A DNA stretch of 64,000 bases from Cellulomonas flavigena DSM 20109. Lineage in GTDB: Bacteria; Actinomycetota; Actinomycetes; Actinomycetales; Cellulomonadaceae. The stretch covers positions 3,224,001-3,288,000 of the forward strand of contig NC_014151.1 in assembly GCF_000092865.1 (NCBI RefSeq), written 5' to 3'. The notes under the pieces are model-generated. The model saw only the letters and a list, made by a program, of their open reading frames with translations, made no database searches and had not been told where the DNA came from. A program made the position numbers and the translations under genes. Shown piece after piece: positions 39,629-47,684 of this stretch; position 1 is the first letter of the stretch; every line of letters begins with the position of its first letter.

Positions 39629-40527
39629 CGACGCCGGCGCCGGCGCACCAGGTCGCGCTGCCGCGCGTGCCCGGGCTCGGTGGGCTGTACGGGCGCGGGG
39701 CCGTGGCGTCGGCGCGGCTGGCCGTGCGCGGCGGGGTGCGCCCGACGTCACGCGCGCTGCCGGACGTCACGTACGTGGTCGACGACGTGCACGCGGACGC
39801 CGACCACCTCACGGCCTACCAGCGCCTGCTGCACGAGCCCGCGACGGACGCGCTGCCCGCCGGGTACGTGCACGTGCTGGGCTTCCCGGTCGCGATGGCG
39901 CTCATGGTCCGTCCGGACTTCCCGCTGCCGCTGCTCGGCATGGTGCACCTCGCCAACCGGGTCGAGCAGCGCCGCCCCCTGGCGCTCGGTGACCGGTTGC
40001 GGGTGCGCGCGTGGGCGCGGGACCTGCGCCCGCACCGCTCGGGCACGCAGGTCGACCTCGTCACCGAGGTCGCCGAGGGCGGTGACGTCGCGTGGCTCGG
40101 CGTCTCGACCTACCTCGCCAAGGGCGTCCGCGTGCCGGACGCGCCGCGCGACGAGTCCCCGCGGCCCGAGTTCACGCCGCCCGTGCGCACCGGGCGCTGG
40201 GAGCTGCCGGCCGACGTCGGCCGGCGCTACGCCGCCGTCTCCGGGGACCGCAACCCGATCCACCTGTCCCCCGTGACCGCCCGCGTACTGGGCTTCCCGC
40301 GGGCCATCGCGCACGGCATGTACACGGCGTCGCGCGCGCTGGCCGACGTCGGCGCCGCCCGCGGCGACGCGTTCACGTGGTCCGTCGAGTTCGCGGCACC
40401 GGTGCTGCTGCCGGCGACCCCGGACGTGCGCGTGGCGCGCGAGGGCGACGGCCACGCGTTCACGGTCTGGCACCCCCGCTCGGGCCGCCTCCACCTCACG
40501 GGCGAGGTCACCCCGCTGAACGCCTGA
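39625..40527 (+). CDS. htdX: MaoC-like 3-hydroxyacyl dehydratase (HtdX type)
   Basis: Hot-dog-fold hydratase/dehydratase of 300 residues with two half-domains. The hydratase-2 motif is intact in the C-terminal half: YAAVSGDRNPIHLSP followed by AIAHGMYTASRAL. The GTG start overlaps the reductase stop (GTGA). Thiolase, FabG4 and HtdX with the nearby FadE5-like gene reproduce the order Rv0244c-Rv0241c of mycobacteria. Confidence 0.9.
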   Translation: MTTPAPAHQVALPRVPGLGGLYGRGAVASARLAVRGGVRPTSRALPDVTYVVDDVHADADHLTAYQRLLHEPATDALPAGYVHVLGFPVAMALMVRPDFPLPLLGMVHLANRVEQRRPLALGDRLRVRAWARDLRPHRSGTQVDLVTEVAEGGDVAWLGVSTYLAKGVRVPDAPRDESPRPEFTPPVRTGRWELPADVGRRYAAVSGDRNPIHLSPVTARVLGFPRAIAHGMYTASRALADVGAARGDAFTWSVEFAAPVLLPATPDVRVAREGDGHAFTVWHPRSGRLHLTGEVTPLNA

Positions 40528-40529
40528 CC

Positions 40530-40577
40530 GGTGCTGGATCGCTCTCTCGCCAGGTGATGAGAGAGCGACCCAGCACC
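40530..40577. repeat. Hairpin at the end of the fatty-acid operon; dispersed repeat copy 3
   Basis: 19-bp arms (40530-40548 and 40559-40577) with one mismatch and a ten-base loop, directly after the htdX stop. The left arm carries GCTGGATCGCTCTCTCGCC; a third half-copy (GGCGAGAGAGCAGTGCAGC) follows at about 40580-40600, then a (CA)n tract at about 40616-40632. It probably acts as terminator. Confidence 0.7.
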
Positions 40578-40725
40578 GTGGCGAGAGAGCAGTGCAGCAC
40601 CCCAGCCCCCCAGCCCACACACACACACACCTCTGCCGCGCCAAGCCGATCCGGTCACCCCACCCTCCACCGCCGACACGTCGATCGAGCCCCGCCGTGT
40701 CGGTGGGGCGTGGCAGGCTCGGGCC

Positions 40726-41331
40726 ATGCTGAGCGGCGACGCCTACGACCTCGAGCCGGACGCGGACCTCGACGGCTTCACGTTCCGCGGCCTCGACCTC
40801 TCCGGGCGTGACGCCACCCGGGCGCGGTTCCTCGAGTGCGCGGTCGACGACTGCGACCTCGAGGGCGTCACGCTCGACGGCGCCCGGCTCCTCGACACCA
40901 CGTGGCGGGCCGTGCGGGCCGGCGCGGTCGCGGCCCCGTCGTCGACGTGGCGCGACGTGACCCTGACCGACGTGCGCATCGGCGCACTGTCCGCGTTCGG
41001 CTCGACGTGGACGCGCGCGACCGTGACCGGCGGCAAGATCGACTACCTCGACCTGCGCGAGTCCACGGTCGAGGAGCTGCGGCTGGAGGGCGTCACGCTC
41101 GGCGACCTCGACCTCAGCCACGCGCGCGTGCGCCGGCTCGTTGTCGTCGACTGCGACGTCCGCCGCCTCGACACCACGGCCGCGCGCCTCGCGGAGTGCG
41201 ACCTGCGCGGCGCGCGGCTGCGTGCGGTCGAGGGGGTCGGCGGGCTCGGCGGCGCGCGGGTCACGTCCGACCAGCTGCTCGACCTCGCGCCGCTGCTCGC
41301 GCGTCACGTCGGGCTCGTCGTCGAGGACTGA
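40726..41331 (+). CDS. Pentapeptide-repeat protein
   Basis: Protein of 201 residues forming a right-handed beta-helix of A(D/N)LXX-type repeats, for example LDLSGRDATRARF, CDLEGVTLDGARL, LDLSHARVRRLV and CDLRGARL. Cytoplasmic, no signal peptide. Family members range from gyrase-protecting proteins to unknown; nothing here assigns a role. Single gene; ATG at 40726 with a weak GCAGG site. Confidence 0.85.
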   Translation: MLSGDAYDLEPDADLDGFTFRGLDLSGRDATRARFLECAVDDCDLEGVTLDGARLLDTTWRAVRAGAVAAPSSTWRDVTLTDVRIGALSAFGSTWTRATVTGGKIDYLDLRESTVEELRLEGVTLGDLDLSHARVRRLVVVDCDVRRLDTTAARLAECDLRGARLRAVEGVGGLGGARVTSDQLLDLAPLLARHVGLVVED

Positions 41332-41336
41332 CGACC

Positions 41337-41915
41337 TCAGCTCGGCCCGGTCGCCGCGAGCCGCTCCTCGAGCCGGCCGCGGGCGCCGGGCCACTCGTCG
41401 GCGAGGATCGAGAAGTACAGCGAGTCCTGCCGCGTGCCGTCGGCCGCGACGCGGTGCCCGCGCAGACGGCCCTCGGGCTGGGCACCGAGCTTGGTGACGG
41501 CCGCGATCGAGCGGGCGTTCCGGGCCTCGACGCGGTATGCGACGCGCGCGACGCCCCACGTCCCGAAGGCGTGCGTCATGAGCAGCAGTTTGCACGCCGG
41601 GTTCACGTGGGTGCCCCAGACCCGCGGGTCGTAGTACGTGTGCCCGATCTCGAGCCGGCCCATGCGCAGGTCGACGTCGTAGAAGGACGTCGACCCGACG
41701 CACTCGCCGTCGGCGAGCACCGCGAACGCGTACCGCGCAGGTGTCGCGAGGGCGGACTCCACGACCTCCCGGACGTCGTCCACGCCGCGCGGGGTGGGCG
41801 ACGTCATGCCGGCCCACACGCGCTCGTCGACGAACCCCGCGAGCGCGTCCGCGTGCTCGAGCGCGAGCGGGACGAGCCGGACACCATGACCTTCGAGCGT
41901 GATCTCGTGCAGCAC
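41337..41915 (-). CDS. GNAT acetyltransferase, RimJ/RimL type
   Basis: Acetyltransferase of 192 residues. Begins GVRLVPLALEHADALAGF and contains EIGHTYYDPRVWGTHVNPACKLLLMTHAF with ARNARSIAAVTKLGAQPEG, the usual RimJ/RimL-like GNAT pattern for acetyl-CoA binding. GTG at 41915 with GGGAGG; an ATG at 41957 has no ribosome site. Substrate unknown. Confidence 0.85.
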   Translation of the reverse strand: MLHEITLEGHGVRLVPLALEHADALAGFVDERVWAGMTSPTPRGVDDVREVVESALATPARYAFAVLADGECVGSTSFYDVDLRMGRLEIGHTYYDPRVWGTHVNPACKLLLMTHAFGTWGVARVAYRVEARNARSIAAVTKLGAQPEGRLRGHRVAADGTRQDSLYFSILADEWPGARGRLEERLAATGPS

Positions 41916-41973
41916 CCGCGCATCCTCCCCTGCGGCTGTCCGCCCGCGCCTCCTCATTACGGACGGTCACGCC

Positions 41974-42041
41974 GAGCGCGGCACACGATCACCGAGCGCG
42001 GCACCAACGAGTACCGCGCTCGACGAACGGGTACCGCGCTC
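41974..42041. repeat. Four 11-bp units, 20-bp phased, two direct and two inverted
   Basis: GAGCGCGGCAC at 41974 and 41994, then the inverted form GTACCGCGCTC at 42011 and 42031. Within each pair the phase is exactly 20 bp. The array lies after the stop of the class V aminotransferase and upstream of the GNAT gene (minus strand). It could be a regulator array or an intergenic repeat. Confidence 0.6.
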
Positions 42042-42077
42042 GACGGGCGGGCGGCGCGCGCCTCGGCCCGAGCGGCG

Positions 42078-43520
42078 TCAGTCGTCGAGGGCCGGGCCGC
42101 AGGCCGCGGCCGCCGTGGCCGCGAGGTGGTCCAGGCCCTCGACCTCGATCAGCGGGCGCGTGTCGTCCACGACGGACCAGCAGCCGTCGACGACCTCGTA
42201 CTCCGCCTGCGCGCCGCGGCGCAGCAACGTGGCCAGCGCGTCGACGAGGCGGTCGACGTGCTCGGACGTGGTCCCGACGCCGACCGACGCGCGCACCGCG
42301 CCGTGCGTCGCACCGAGGTGCGCGAGCAGCGGGTGCGCGCAGAACCGGCCGTCGCGCACGCCGATGCCGTGCTCGGCGGACAGGTACGCCGCGACGAGCC
42401 CGGGGTTGAGGTCGGCGACGGTGAACGTCACGACCCCGACCGGGTCGGCCGAGTCCGGCCAGATGCGCGCGACCTCGACACCCTCGATCGCGGACAGGCC
42501 GGACACCAGCCGCTCGCGCAGCGCCTGCTCGTGGGCCTCGAGGGCACCGGCCGGCAGTGCCGCGAGGGTGTCGCACGCCTGCGCGAGGGCGATCGCGCCG
42601 AGGACGTTGGGCGAGCCGGCCTCGTGGCGTGCCGGTGCGGGCTGCCACACGGTCCGGTCCGTGCGCACGTCGCGCACCGCACCTCCCCCTGCGAGGTACG
42701 GCGTGCCGGTGTCCAGCCAGTCGCGGCGACCCACGAGCGCACCCGCGCCGAACGGCGCGTACGTCTTGTGGCCCGAGAACGCGACGTAGTCGACGTCCGA
42801 GTCCGCGAGCGAGAACCCGCGGTGCGGCACGAGCTGCGCGCCGTCGACGGCCACGCGCGTGCCCGCCGCGTGCGCGATCTCGACGACGCGATCGAGCGGC
42901 AGCGCCTCACCGGTGACGTTGGACGCGCCCGTGAGCGCGACCAGTGCGTACGGCCGGCGGGCGAGCTCGGCGCGCAGGGCGCCGAGGGTCGCGACCACCG
43001 TCGGTTCGAGCGGCAGGATCGTCGCGGCGCGACCGGTGCCCGCGTGCGCACCGCCGCTGCGCTGCACCCAGGGCAGCAGGTTGGCGTGGTGCTCGACGTC
43101 CAGCACGAGGACCCGGCCGCCGGCAGGCACGACGCCCGCGAGCAGGTTCAGCGAGTCCGTGGTGTTGCGCGTGATGACCGCGACGTCGTCCTCACGTGCG
43201 CCGACGAACCGGGCGATCGCCTCGCGCGACGCCTCGTACAGGGCCGTGGAGACCTGCGACAGGTAGCCCGCACCGCGATGCACCGAGGCGTACAGCGGGA
43301 GCACCTCGGTGAGGCGCCCGGCGACGGCCTCGAGCGCCGGCGCGCTCGCCGCGCAGTCGAGGTTGGCGTACGTGCGGCTCGTGCCGTCGACCAGCGGGAC
43401 GGTGGTGTCCGCGCCGACGACGGGGAGCAACGGGGCCGCGCCCGCAGGGGCCACGGGGGCCGAGGTCGCGGTGCCCGAGACCTCGTCGGCACAGGCGAAC
43501 AGCTCGGTGATCGTGGTCAT
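42078..43520 (-). CDS. Class V aminotransferase (cysteine-desulfurase-like), SAM-regulated
   Basis: PLP enzyme of 480 residues. The Schiff-base lysine is K252 in FSGHKTYAPFG; VALTGASNVTGEALPL and VDGAQLVPHR are typical of the SufS/CsdA-like class V family. The ATG at 43520 has GGAGGAG. A SAM-IV riboswitch covers its leader, so it should be repressed when SAM is plentiful, pointing to a role in sulfur or methionine supply. It differs from housekeeping SufS by its long N-terminal part and isolated position. Confidence 0.88.
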   Translation of the reverse strand: MTTITELFACADEVSGTATSAPVAPAGAAPLLPVVGADTTVPLVDGTSRTYANLDCAASAPALEAVAGRLTEVLPLYASVHRGAGYLSQVSTALYEASREAIARFVGAREDDVAVITRNTTDSLNLLAGVVPAGGRVLVLDVEHHANLLPWVQRSGGAHAGTGRAATILPLEPTVVATLGALRAELARRPYALVALTGASNVTGEALPLDRVVEIAHAAGTRVAVDGAQLVPHRGFSLADSDVDYVAFSGHKTYAPFGAGALVGRRDWLDTGTPYLAGGGAVRDVRTDRTVWQPAPARHEAGSPNVLGAIALAQACDTLAALPAGALEAHEQALRERLVSGLSAIEGVEVARIWPDSADPVGVVTFTVADLNPGLVAAYLSAEHGIGVRDGRFCAHPLLAHLGATHGAVRASVGVGTTSEHVDRLVDALATLLRRGAQAEYEVVDGCWSVVDDTRPLIEVEGLDHLAATAAAACGPALDD

Positions 43521-43557
43521 GGTGCTCCTCCGGTACGGTCCACCGGACCCCGGGGGG

Positions 43558-43672
43558 CCCGCGCTTGCCGGCACCGAGCGGTGCGCGACCAGGTCGTCAC
43601 CCGGGGCACCCCACCGCGGAGGAGGGTTGCCGGCCAGCGAGCCGGGGCTGAGACGCTGGCACTCATGACCTG
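43558..43672 (-). ncRNA. SAM-IV riboswitch
   Basis: Minus-strand leader with the actinobacterial SAM-IV sequence pattern: GGTCATGAGTGCCAGCG, AGCCCCGGCT..GCTGGCCGGCAACCC, GCGGTGGGGTGCCCCGGGTGA, closing CAGGTC (43667-43672) with GACCTG (43590-43595), then the 3' hairpin GCACCGCTCGGTGC and the conserved GGCAAGCGCGGG. It ends about 40 bases before the start at 43520, so it could act on translation initiation or by attenuation. Confidence 0.87.
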
Positions 43673-43795
43673 CGACGAGGATCGCGGCGGTCGCCCGGAC
43701 GTGTCAACGCCGGGGCGAGGTTCCTCCCAGCATCCGAGACGCCGTGTCTCACCGGACCGCCGTGACCGCGGCCTTCCGGATCGGTGCGCCAGGCG

Positions 43796-43801
43796 TATGC
43801 T
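43796..43801 (+). promoter_or_regulatory. -10 element of leaderless vapBC
   Basis: TATGCT seven bases before the vapB ATG and no Shine-Dalgarno; a leaderless transcript start at or next to the ATG fits. The 136-base region behind it holds no gene. Confidence 0.5.
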
Positions 43802-43808
43802 TTTCTGC

Positions 43809-44048
43809 ATGCGCACCACCCTGCACCTCCCCGACGAGCTCTACCGCGAGGTCAAGGCGGCGGCCGCGCGATCCGGACGCACCGTGACGTCCGTGGTCGA
43901 GGACGCGTTGCGCGCCGAGCTCGAGCGGTTCCGCGCGACGGCCGAGCGGCCACCCTTCCGCATCGACGCGGTCGGCAGCGGCGGGCTGCTGCCCGGGGTC
44001 GACCTCGACGACTCCGCGGCACTGCTCGACGTCCTGGAGGGCCGGTGA
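43809..44048 (+). CDS. vapB: VapB-like antitoxin (ribbon-helix-helix)
   Basis: Antitoxin of 79 residues. The N terminus MRTTLHLPDELYREVKAAAARSG is a ribbon-helix-helix DNA-binding motif; the acidic C-terminal tail (PGVDLDDSAALLDVLEG) would bind the toxin. An in-frame ATG at 43797 exists but overlaps the -10 hexamer. The stop overlaps the vapC GTG (GTGA). Confidence 0.88.
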   Translation: MRTTLHLPDELYREVKAAAARSGRTVTSVVEDALRAELERFRATAERPPFRIDAVGSGGLLPGVDLDDSAALLDVLEGR

Positions 44049-44476
44049 TCCTGCCGGACGTCAACGTGCTGGTGGGCGCCCTGCGTGCCGACTCGCCCCG
44101 GCACGACGCGCTGCGCCGGTGGCTCGAGGCCGCCGTCGACGCCCCCGAGCCGCTCGGGCTGACCGACGCGGTGCTCGGCGGCACCGTCCGCGTCCTCACG
44201 CACCCCCGCGTGTTCGCCCGTCCGACGCCGCTGCGTACGGCGCTCGACCTCGTGGGGGACCTGCGGGCGCACCCCGGCACGGTCCGCGTCGCCCCCGGCG
44301 ACAGGCACTGGGAGATCGTCGCCGACCTGTGCCGGGCCGCGGACGCCCGCGGCAACCTCGTCGCGGACGCGCAGCACGCCGCCGTGGCGGTCGAGCACGG
44401 GGCGACCTGGGTGTCGCAGGACCGTGACTTCGCGCGGTTCCCCGGCCTGCGGTGGCAGGTGGCCGTCGAGGACTGA
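44045..44476 (+). CDS. vapC: VapC-like toxin, PIN-domain RNase
   Basis: PIN-domain nuclease of 143 residues. Metal-binding acids: D5 in ILPDVNVLVGAL, the DAQHAA aspartate in GNLVADAQHAA, and D in WVSQDRDFARFPGL. A mid-protein acid completes the PIN site in this family. Such toxins cleave tRNA or rRNA. Translationally coupled to the antitoxin; autoregulation by the pair is expected. Confidence 0.9.
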   Translation: MILPDVNVLVGALRADSPRHDALRRWLEAAVDAPEPLGLTDAVLGGTVRVLTHPRVFARPTPLRTALDLVGDLRAHPGTVRVAPGDRHWEIVADLCRAADARGNLVADAQHAAVAVEHGATWVSQDRDFARFPGLRWQVAVED

Positions 44477-44488
44477 AGCGGTCGGGCG

Positions 44489-45028
44489 TCAGCCCCGCGG
44501 CGGGCGCGGCAGGTCGTGCAGCATGACGACGCTGCGGTACGACTTGCCCGGCCACTGCACCGTGTCCGCGTCGACGAAGCCCCAGCGTCGGTACATGCTC
44601 CGCAGCGCGGCGGCAGGCACCGCGGTGTCCAGTCCCACCGACCGCATGCCGCGCTCGAGGGCCCACCCGCGCACGGCTCCCCACAGGGCCGTCGCCAGGC
44701 CCTGCCCGCGAGCGTCGGGGTGCACCGCGAGCTGGTTGAGCCACACCCGGTCCGGCTCGAGCGCCAGGCTCGTCAGCGACCTGATCCCGCGCCCCGGCGG
44801 GCTCGAGGCGGTGACGGTGCCCACGAGGCGCTCGCCCGCGTCGACCAGCACCCAGGACGCCCCCACCCCGAGGCTGCGGCTCGCGGTCGTCGCCTCGTCC
44901 TGCGTCGCGCCCGTGAAGTTGAGCCCTGCCGCCGCCAGGTCGGCGTAGGCGGCGTGCAGCAGACGCGTGAGAGCCGGCACGTCCAGCGGGGTCACGGGTC
45001 GCAGCACGAGGCCGTCGGGGGCGTCCAT
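44489..45028 (-). CDS. GNAT acetyltransferase
   Basis: N-acetyltransferase of 179 residues. The acetyl-CoA motif lies in LNQLAVHPDARGQGLATALWGAV, followed by the family C-terminal RSMYRRWGFVDAD. Convergent with vapC, with a 12-base gap. ATG at 45028 chosen; an ATG at 45046 would add six residues. Substrate unknown. Confidence 0.87.
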   Translation of the reverse strand: MDAPDGLVLRPVTPLDVPALTRLLHAAYADLAAAGLNFTGATQDEATTASRSLGVGASWVLVDAGERLVGTVTASSPPGRGIRSLTSLALEPDRVWLNQLAVHPDARGQGLATALWGAVRGWALERGMRSVGLDTAVPAAALRSMYRRWGFVDADTVQWPGKSYRSVVMLHDLPRPPRG

Positions 45029-45130
45029 CGCGCACCACCCTGGCACGTCGCGACGTCCGGCCGCACGGCGCTGTCACCGATCTGAGACACCCTGCCGCAC
45101 CACGACGCACCTGGCGTAGCATCGCGGCGA

Positions 45131-45222
45131 CCATCCAGAGCGGCCGAGAGATCTGGCTCGACGACGCCGCAGCAACCCGCACGGGAGACCGTGGCCGAGG
45201 GTGCTACCGCCAGAGACGATGG
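45131..45222 (+). ncRNA. SAM-I (S-box) riboswitch
   Basis: P1 pairs CCATC (45131-45135) with GATGG (45218-45222). Between them lie the S-box hallmarks: CAGAGCGGCCGAGAGATCTGGC, CGACGACGCCGCAGCAACC, GAGGGTGCTACCGCCAGAGA. The P1 3' strand runs into the ribosome site GGGAGG of the rhodanese gene nine bases upstream of its ATG, so SAM binding should block translation of the rhodanese-metZ operon. Confidence 0.9.
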
Positions 45223-45230
45223 GAGGACCG

Positions 45231-45674
45231 ATGAGCGTGCAGCCGCGTCCCGCCCCCGGTTATGCCGGGGACATCACGCCGACGGAGGCGTGGGACCTGC
45301 TCCGCGAGCACGACGAGGCCGTGCTCGTCGACGTGCGCACCGACGCCGAGTGGCGCTACGTCGGGGTGCCCGACCTGCGTGAGCTCGGGCGCCAGGCGGC
45401 GCTCGTCGAGTGGGTCTCGTACCCGTCCGGGCAGCCGAACCCGCGGTTCGTCGACCAGGTGGCAGCGACGGGCGTGACGCCCGGCGACGGCCGCCCCCTC
45501 GTCTTCCTCTGCCGCTCCGGCCAGCGGTCGATCGGCGCCGCGCAGGCGGCCACGGCCGCGGGCTACGGTCCCGCGTACAACGTGCTCGACGGGTTCGAGG
45601 GCGCGACGGGCCCCGACGGCCACCGCGGCCACACCGGCTGGCGCGCCGAGGGACTGCCCTGGGTGCAGCCGTGA
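45231..45674 (+). CDS. Rhodanese-like sulfurtransferase
   Basis: Single-domain rhodanese of 147 residues with active-site C94 in FLCRSGQRS and the N-terminal VLVDVRTDAEWRYVG. It may carry persulfide sulfur for methionine synthesis. ATG right after the SAM-I riboswitch; the stop overlaps metZ (GTGA). The same pair, rhodanese-metZ, is found in M. tuberculosis (Rv0390-Rv0391). Confidence 0.92.
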   Translation: MSVQPRPAPGYAGDITPTEAWDLLREHDEAVLVDVRTDAEWRYVGVPDLRELGRQAALVEWVSYPSGQPNPRFVDQVAATGVTPGDGRPLVFLCRSGQRSIGAAQAATAAGYGPAYNVLDGFEGATGPDGHRGHTGWRAEGLPWVQP

Positions 45675-46930
45675 GCACCGTCCTGCCCCCCGGCCCCGGG
45701 GACTGGGACGACCACCGCCTCGACCGCGCCGAGCTGCGCCCCGACACCCTCGCGGTGCGCGGCGGCCTCGTGCGCACGCCGTTCGGCGAGATGTCCGAGG
45801 CCCTGTTCCTCACGCAGGGGTACACGTACGCCACCGCCGCGCAGGCCGAGGCCGGGTTCGCGGGCGAGGTCGACCGGTTCCTGTACTCGCGGTACGGCAA
45901 CCCGACCGTCACGACGTTCGAGGAGCGGTTGCGCCTGCTCGAGGGCGCCGAGGCCTGCTTCGCGACGGCGACCGGCATGTCCGCCGTCTTCACCGCCCTC
46001 GCCGCGCTCGTGCGGTCAGGGTCGCGCGTCGTCGCCGCGCGGGCGCTGTTCGGCTCGACCGTCGTGATCCTCGACGAGATCCTCGCGTCGTGGGGCGTGC
46101 GTACCGACTACGTCGACGGCCACGTGCCCGAGCAGTGGGAGCAGGCGCTCGCGACGCCCGCCGACGTGGTCTTCTTCGAGACCCCGTCCAACCCGATGCA
46201 GGACCTCGTCGACATCGCGGCGGTCAGCCGGCTCGCGCACGCCGCCGGGGCCACGGTCGTCGTCGACAACGTCTTCGCCACGCCCGTCTTCTCCCGCCCG
46301 CTCGACCACGGCGCCGACGTCGTCGTGTACTCCGCGACCAAGCACATCGACGGTCAGGGGCGCGTGCTGGGCGGCGCGATCCTCGGCTCCGCGGAGTACG
46401 TGCGCGGCCCTGTGCAGACGCTCCTCCGCCACACCGGCCCGTCGCTGTCACCGTTCAACGCGTGGGTGCTGCTCAAGGGACTGGAGACGCTGTCCTTGCG
46501 CGTGCGGCACCAGGCCGGCTCGGCGCTGGAGCTCGCACGCTGGCTCGAGGAGCAGCCGGGAGTCGCACGCGTGCGCTACCCGTTCCTCGCGTCGCACCCG
46601 CAGCACGACCTGGCGCGCGCGCAGCAGACGGGCGGCGGCACGGTCGTGACGTTCGACCTCGACGTGCCCGCCGACGCGACGCCCGACGTGGCGAAGAAGG
46701 CGACGTTCGGCGTGCTGGACGCGTTGCGGGTGGTCGACATCTCCAACAACCTCGGGGACACCAAGTCGATCGTCACGCACCCCGCGACGACGACGCACCG
46801 CCGGCTCGGCCCGGCGGGACGTGCCGCGGTCGGCATCGCCGAGACGACGGTGCGCCTGTCGGTCGGGCTGGAGGACGTCGAGGACCTGCGCGACGACCTC
46901 GCGCAGGCGCTCGGCACGCTGGGCGGCTGA
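45671..46930 (+). CDS. metZ: O-succinylhomoserine sulfhydrylase MetZ
   Basis: PLP enzyme of 419 residues that makes homocysteine from O-succinylhomoserine and sulfide. Cys/Met-metabolism PLP family: YSRYGNPTVTTFEERL, ETPSNPMQDLVDIAAV, VVDNVFATPVFSRPL, with Schiff-base K224 in SATKHIDGQGRVLGG. Coupled to the rhodanese gene under a SAM-I riboswitch. Ends in a very strong hairpin. Confidence 0.94.
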   Translation: MSTVLPPGPGDWDDHRLDRAELRPDTLAVRGGLVRTPFGEMSEALFLTQGYTYATAAQAEAGFAGEVDRFLYSRYGNPTVTTFEERLRLLEGAEACFATATGMSAVFTALAALVRSGSRVVAARALFGSTVVILDEILASWGVRTDYVDGHVPEQWEQALATPADVVFFETPSNPMQDLVDIAAVSRLAHAAGATVVVDNVFATPVFSRPLDHGADVVVYSATKHIDGQGRVLGGAILGSAEYVRGPVQTLLRHTGPSLSPFNAWVLLKGLETLSLRVRHQAGSALELARWLEEQPGVARVRYPFLASHPQHDLARAQQTGGGTVVTFDLDVPADATPDVAKKATFGVLDALRVVDISNNLGDTKSIVTHPATTTHRRLGPAGRAAVGIAETTVRLSVGLEDVEDLRDDLAQALGTLGG

Positions 46931-46968
46931 CGGCGCCGCTCGACGCCCGCATCTCACGGCACGCTGTC

Positions 46969-47014
46969 GCACGACGGCGCCGGTCGACCTCACGGTCGAC
47001 CGGCGCCGTCGTGC
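46969..47014. terminator. Bidirectional terminator hairpin
   Basis: Perfect 21-bp stem (46969-46989 with 46994-47014) and loop TCAC, placed between the converging metZ and lipoprotein genes. Confidence 0.9.
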
Positions 47015-47023
47015 ACCTCGGTG

Positions 47024-47554
47024 TCAGCCCTCGGCGGCGTCGCCCTCGGGGGCCTCGCCCGCGGGGACCTCGGACGCGGCGAGGCCGACGGCGGCGACCG
47101 ACTCCGCGGCGGCCACGACGTTGACGTCGACAGCACCGCCCGGCAGCTCGAACGGGTCGCTGTCCGCGATCGTCGCGCCACCCTGGAAGACCGGCACGCA
47201 CGCCGCCTGGTACGACGTGAGGTCCTGGCCGCCCGCGCTCACCGTGATGGTCAGCGGCGCGCCGTCCGACGACGTGCACGCGACGCGCACCACGTGCGTG
47301 CCGGCCGGCGCCTCCTCGACCTTGACCGACTCGGGCGCGTCGGGCGAGATCTCGGCGGAGAGCACGAAGACGGCGTCGCCGGACGACTCCAGCGCCGCTC
47401 TCTGGTCGTCGGCGGACGGCAGCTCGGTGCCGCCGCGCCCGGGGATCGTGGGCGCCGAGTCGAGCGTGTCGCCGTCGCTGCCGCTGGAGCACGCCGCGAG
47501 CACGAGCACGAGGAGGGAGAGGGGGGCCGCTGCGAGACGTCGTCGGGATCGCAT
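47024..47554 (-). CDS. Lipoprotein of unknown function
   Basis: Predicted lipoprotein of 176 residues with lipobox LAAC (C22) followed by a Ser/Gly/Asp linker. A beta-rich body holds two further cysteines (ACTSS and ACVPV) that could pair, and an acidic tail follows. No known domain recognised. TACCGT ends seven bases before the ATG with no Shine-Dalgarno: a leaderless candidate. Confidence 0.75.
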   Translation of the reverse strand: MRSRRRLAAAPLSLLVLVLAACSSGSDGDTLDSAPTIPGRGGTELPSADDQRAALESSGDAVFVLSAEISPDAPESVKVEEAPAGTHVVRVACTSSDGAPLTITVSAGGQDLTSYQAACVPVFQGGATIADSDPFELPGGAVDVNVVAAAESVAAVGLAASEVPAGEAPEGDAAEG

Positions 47555-47684
47555 GGCCCGGACGGTAGCGCAGCAACCTGTGCAACCGGCACCCATGTCC
47601 ACCAGAGGGACGAACCGGGACGATCCCGCACGGGACCGGCACCCCCCGGGGTCGGCTCACCCGGTCGGGTGAGAGGCTGACGGC

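Noticed and set aside
40616..40632. (CA)n tract as a phase-variable switch
   Set aside because: It lies downstream of htdX and far from the next start at 40726; no coding or promoter overlap.
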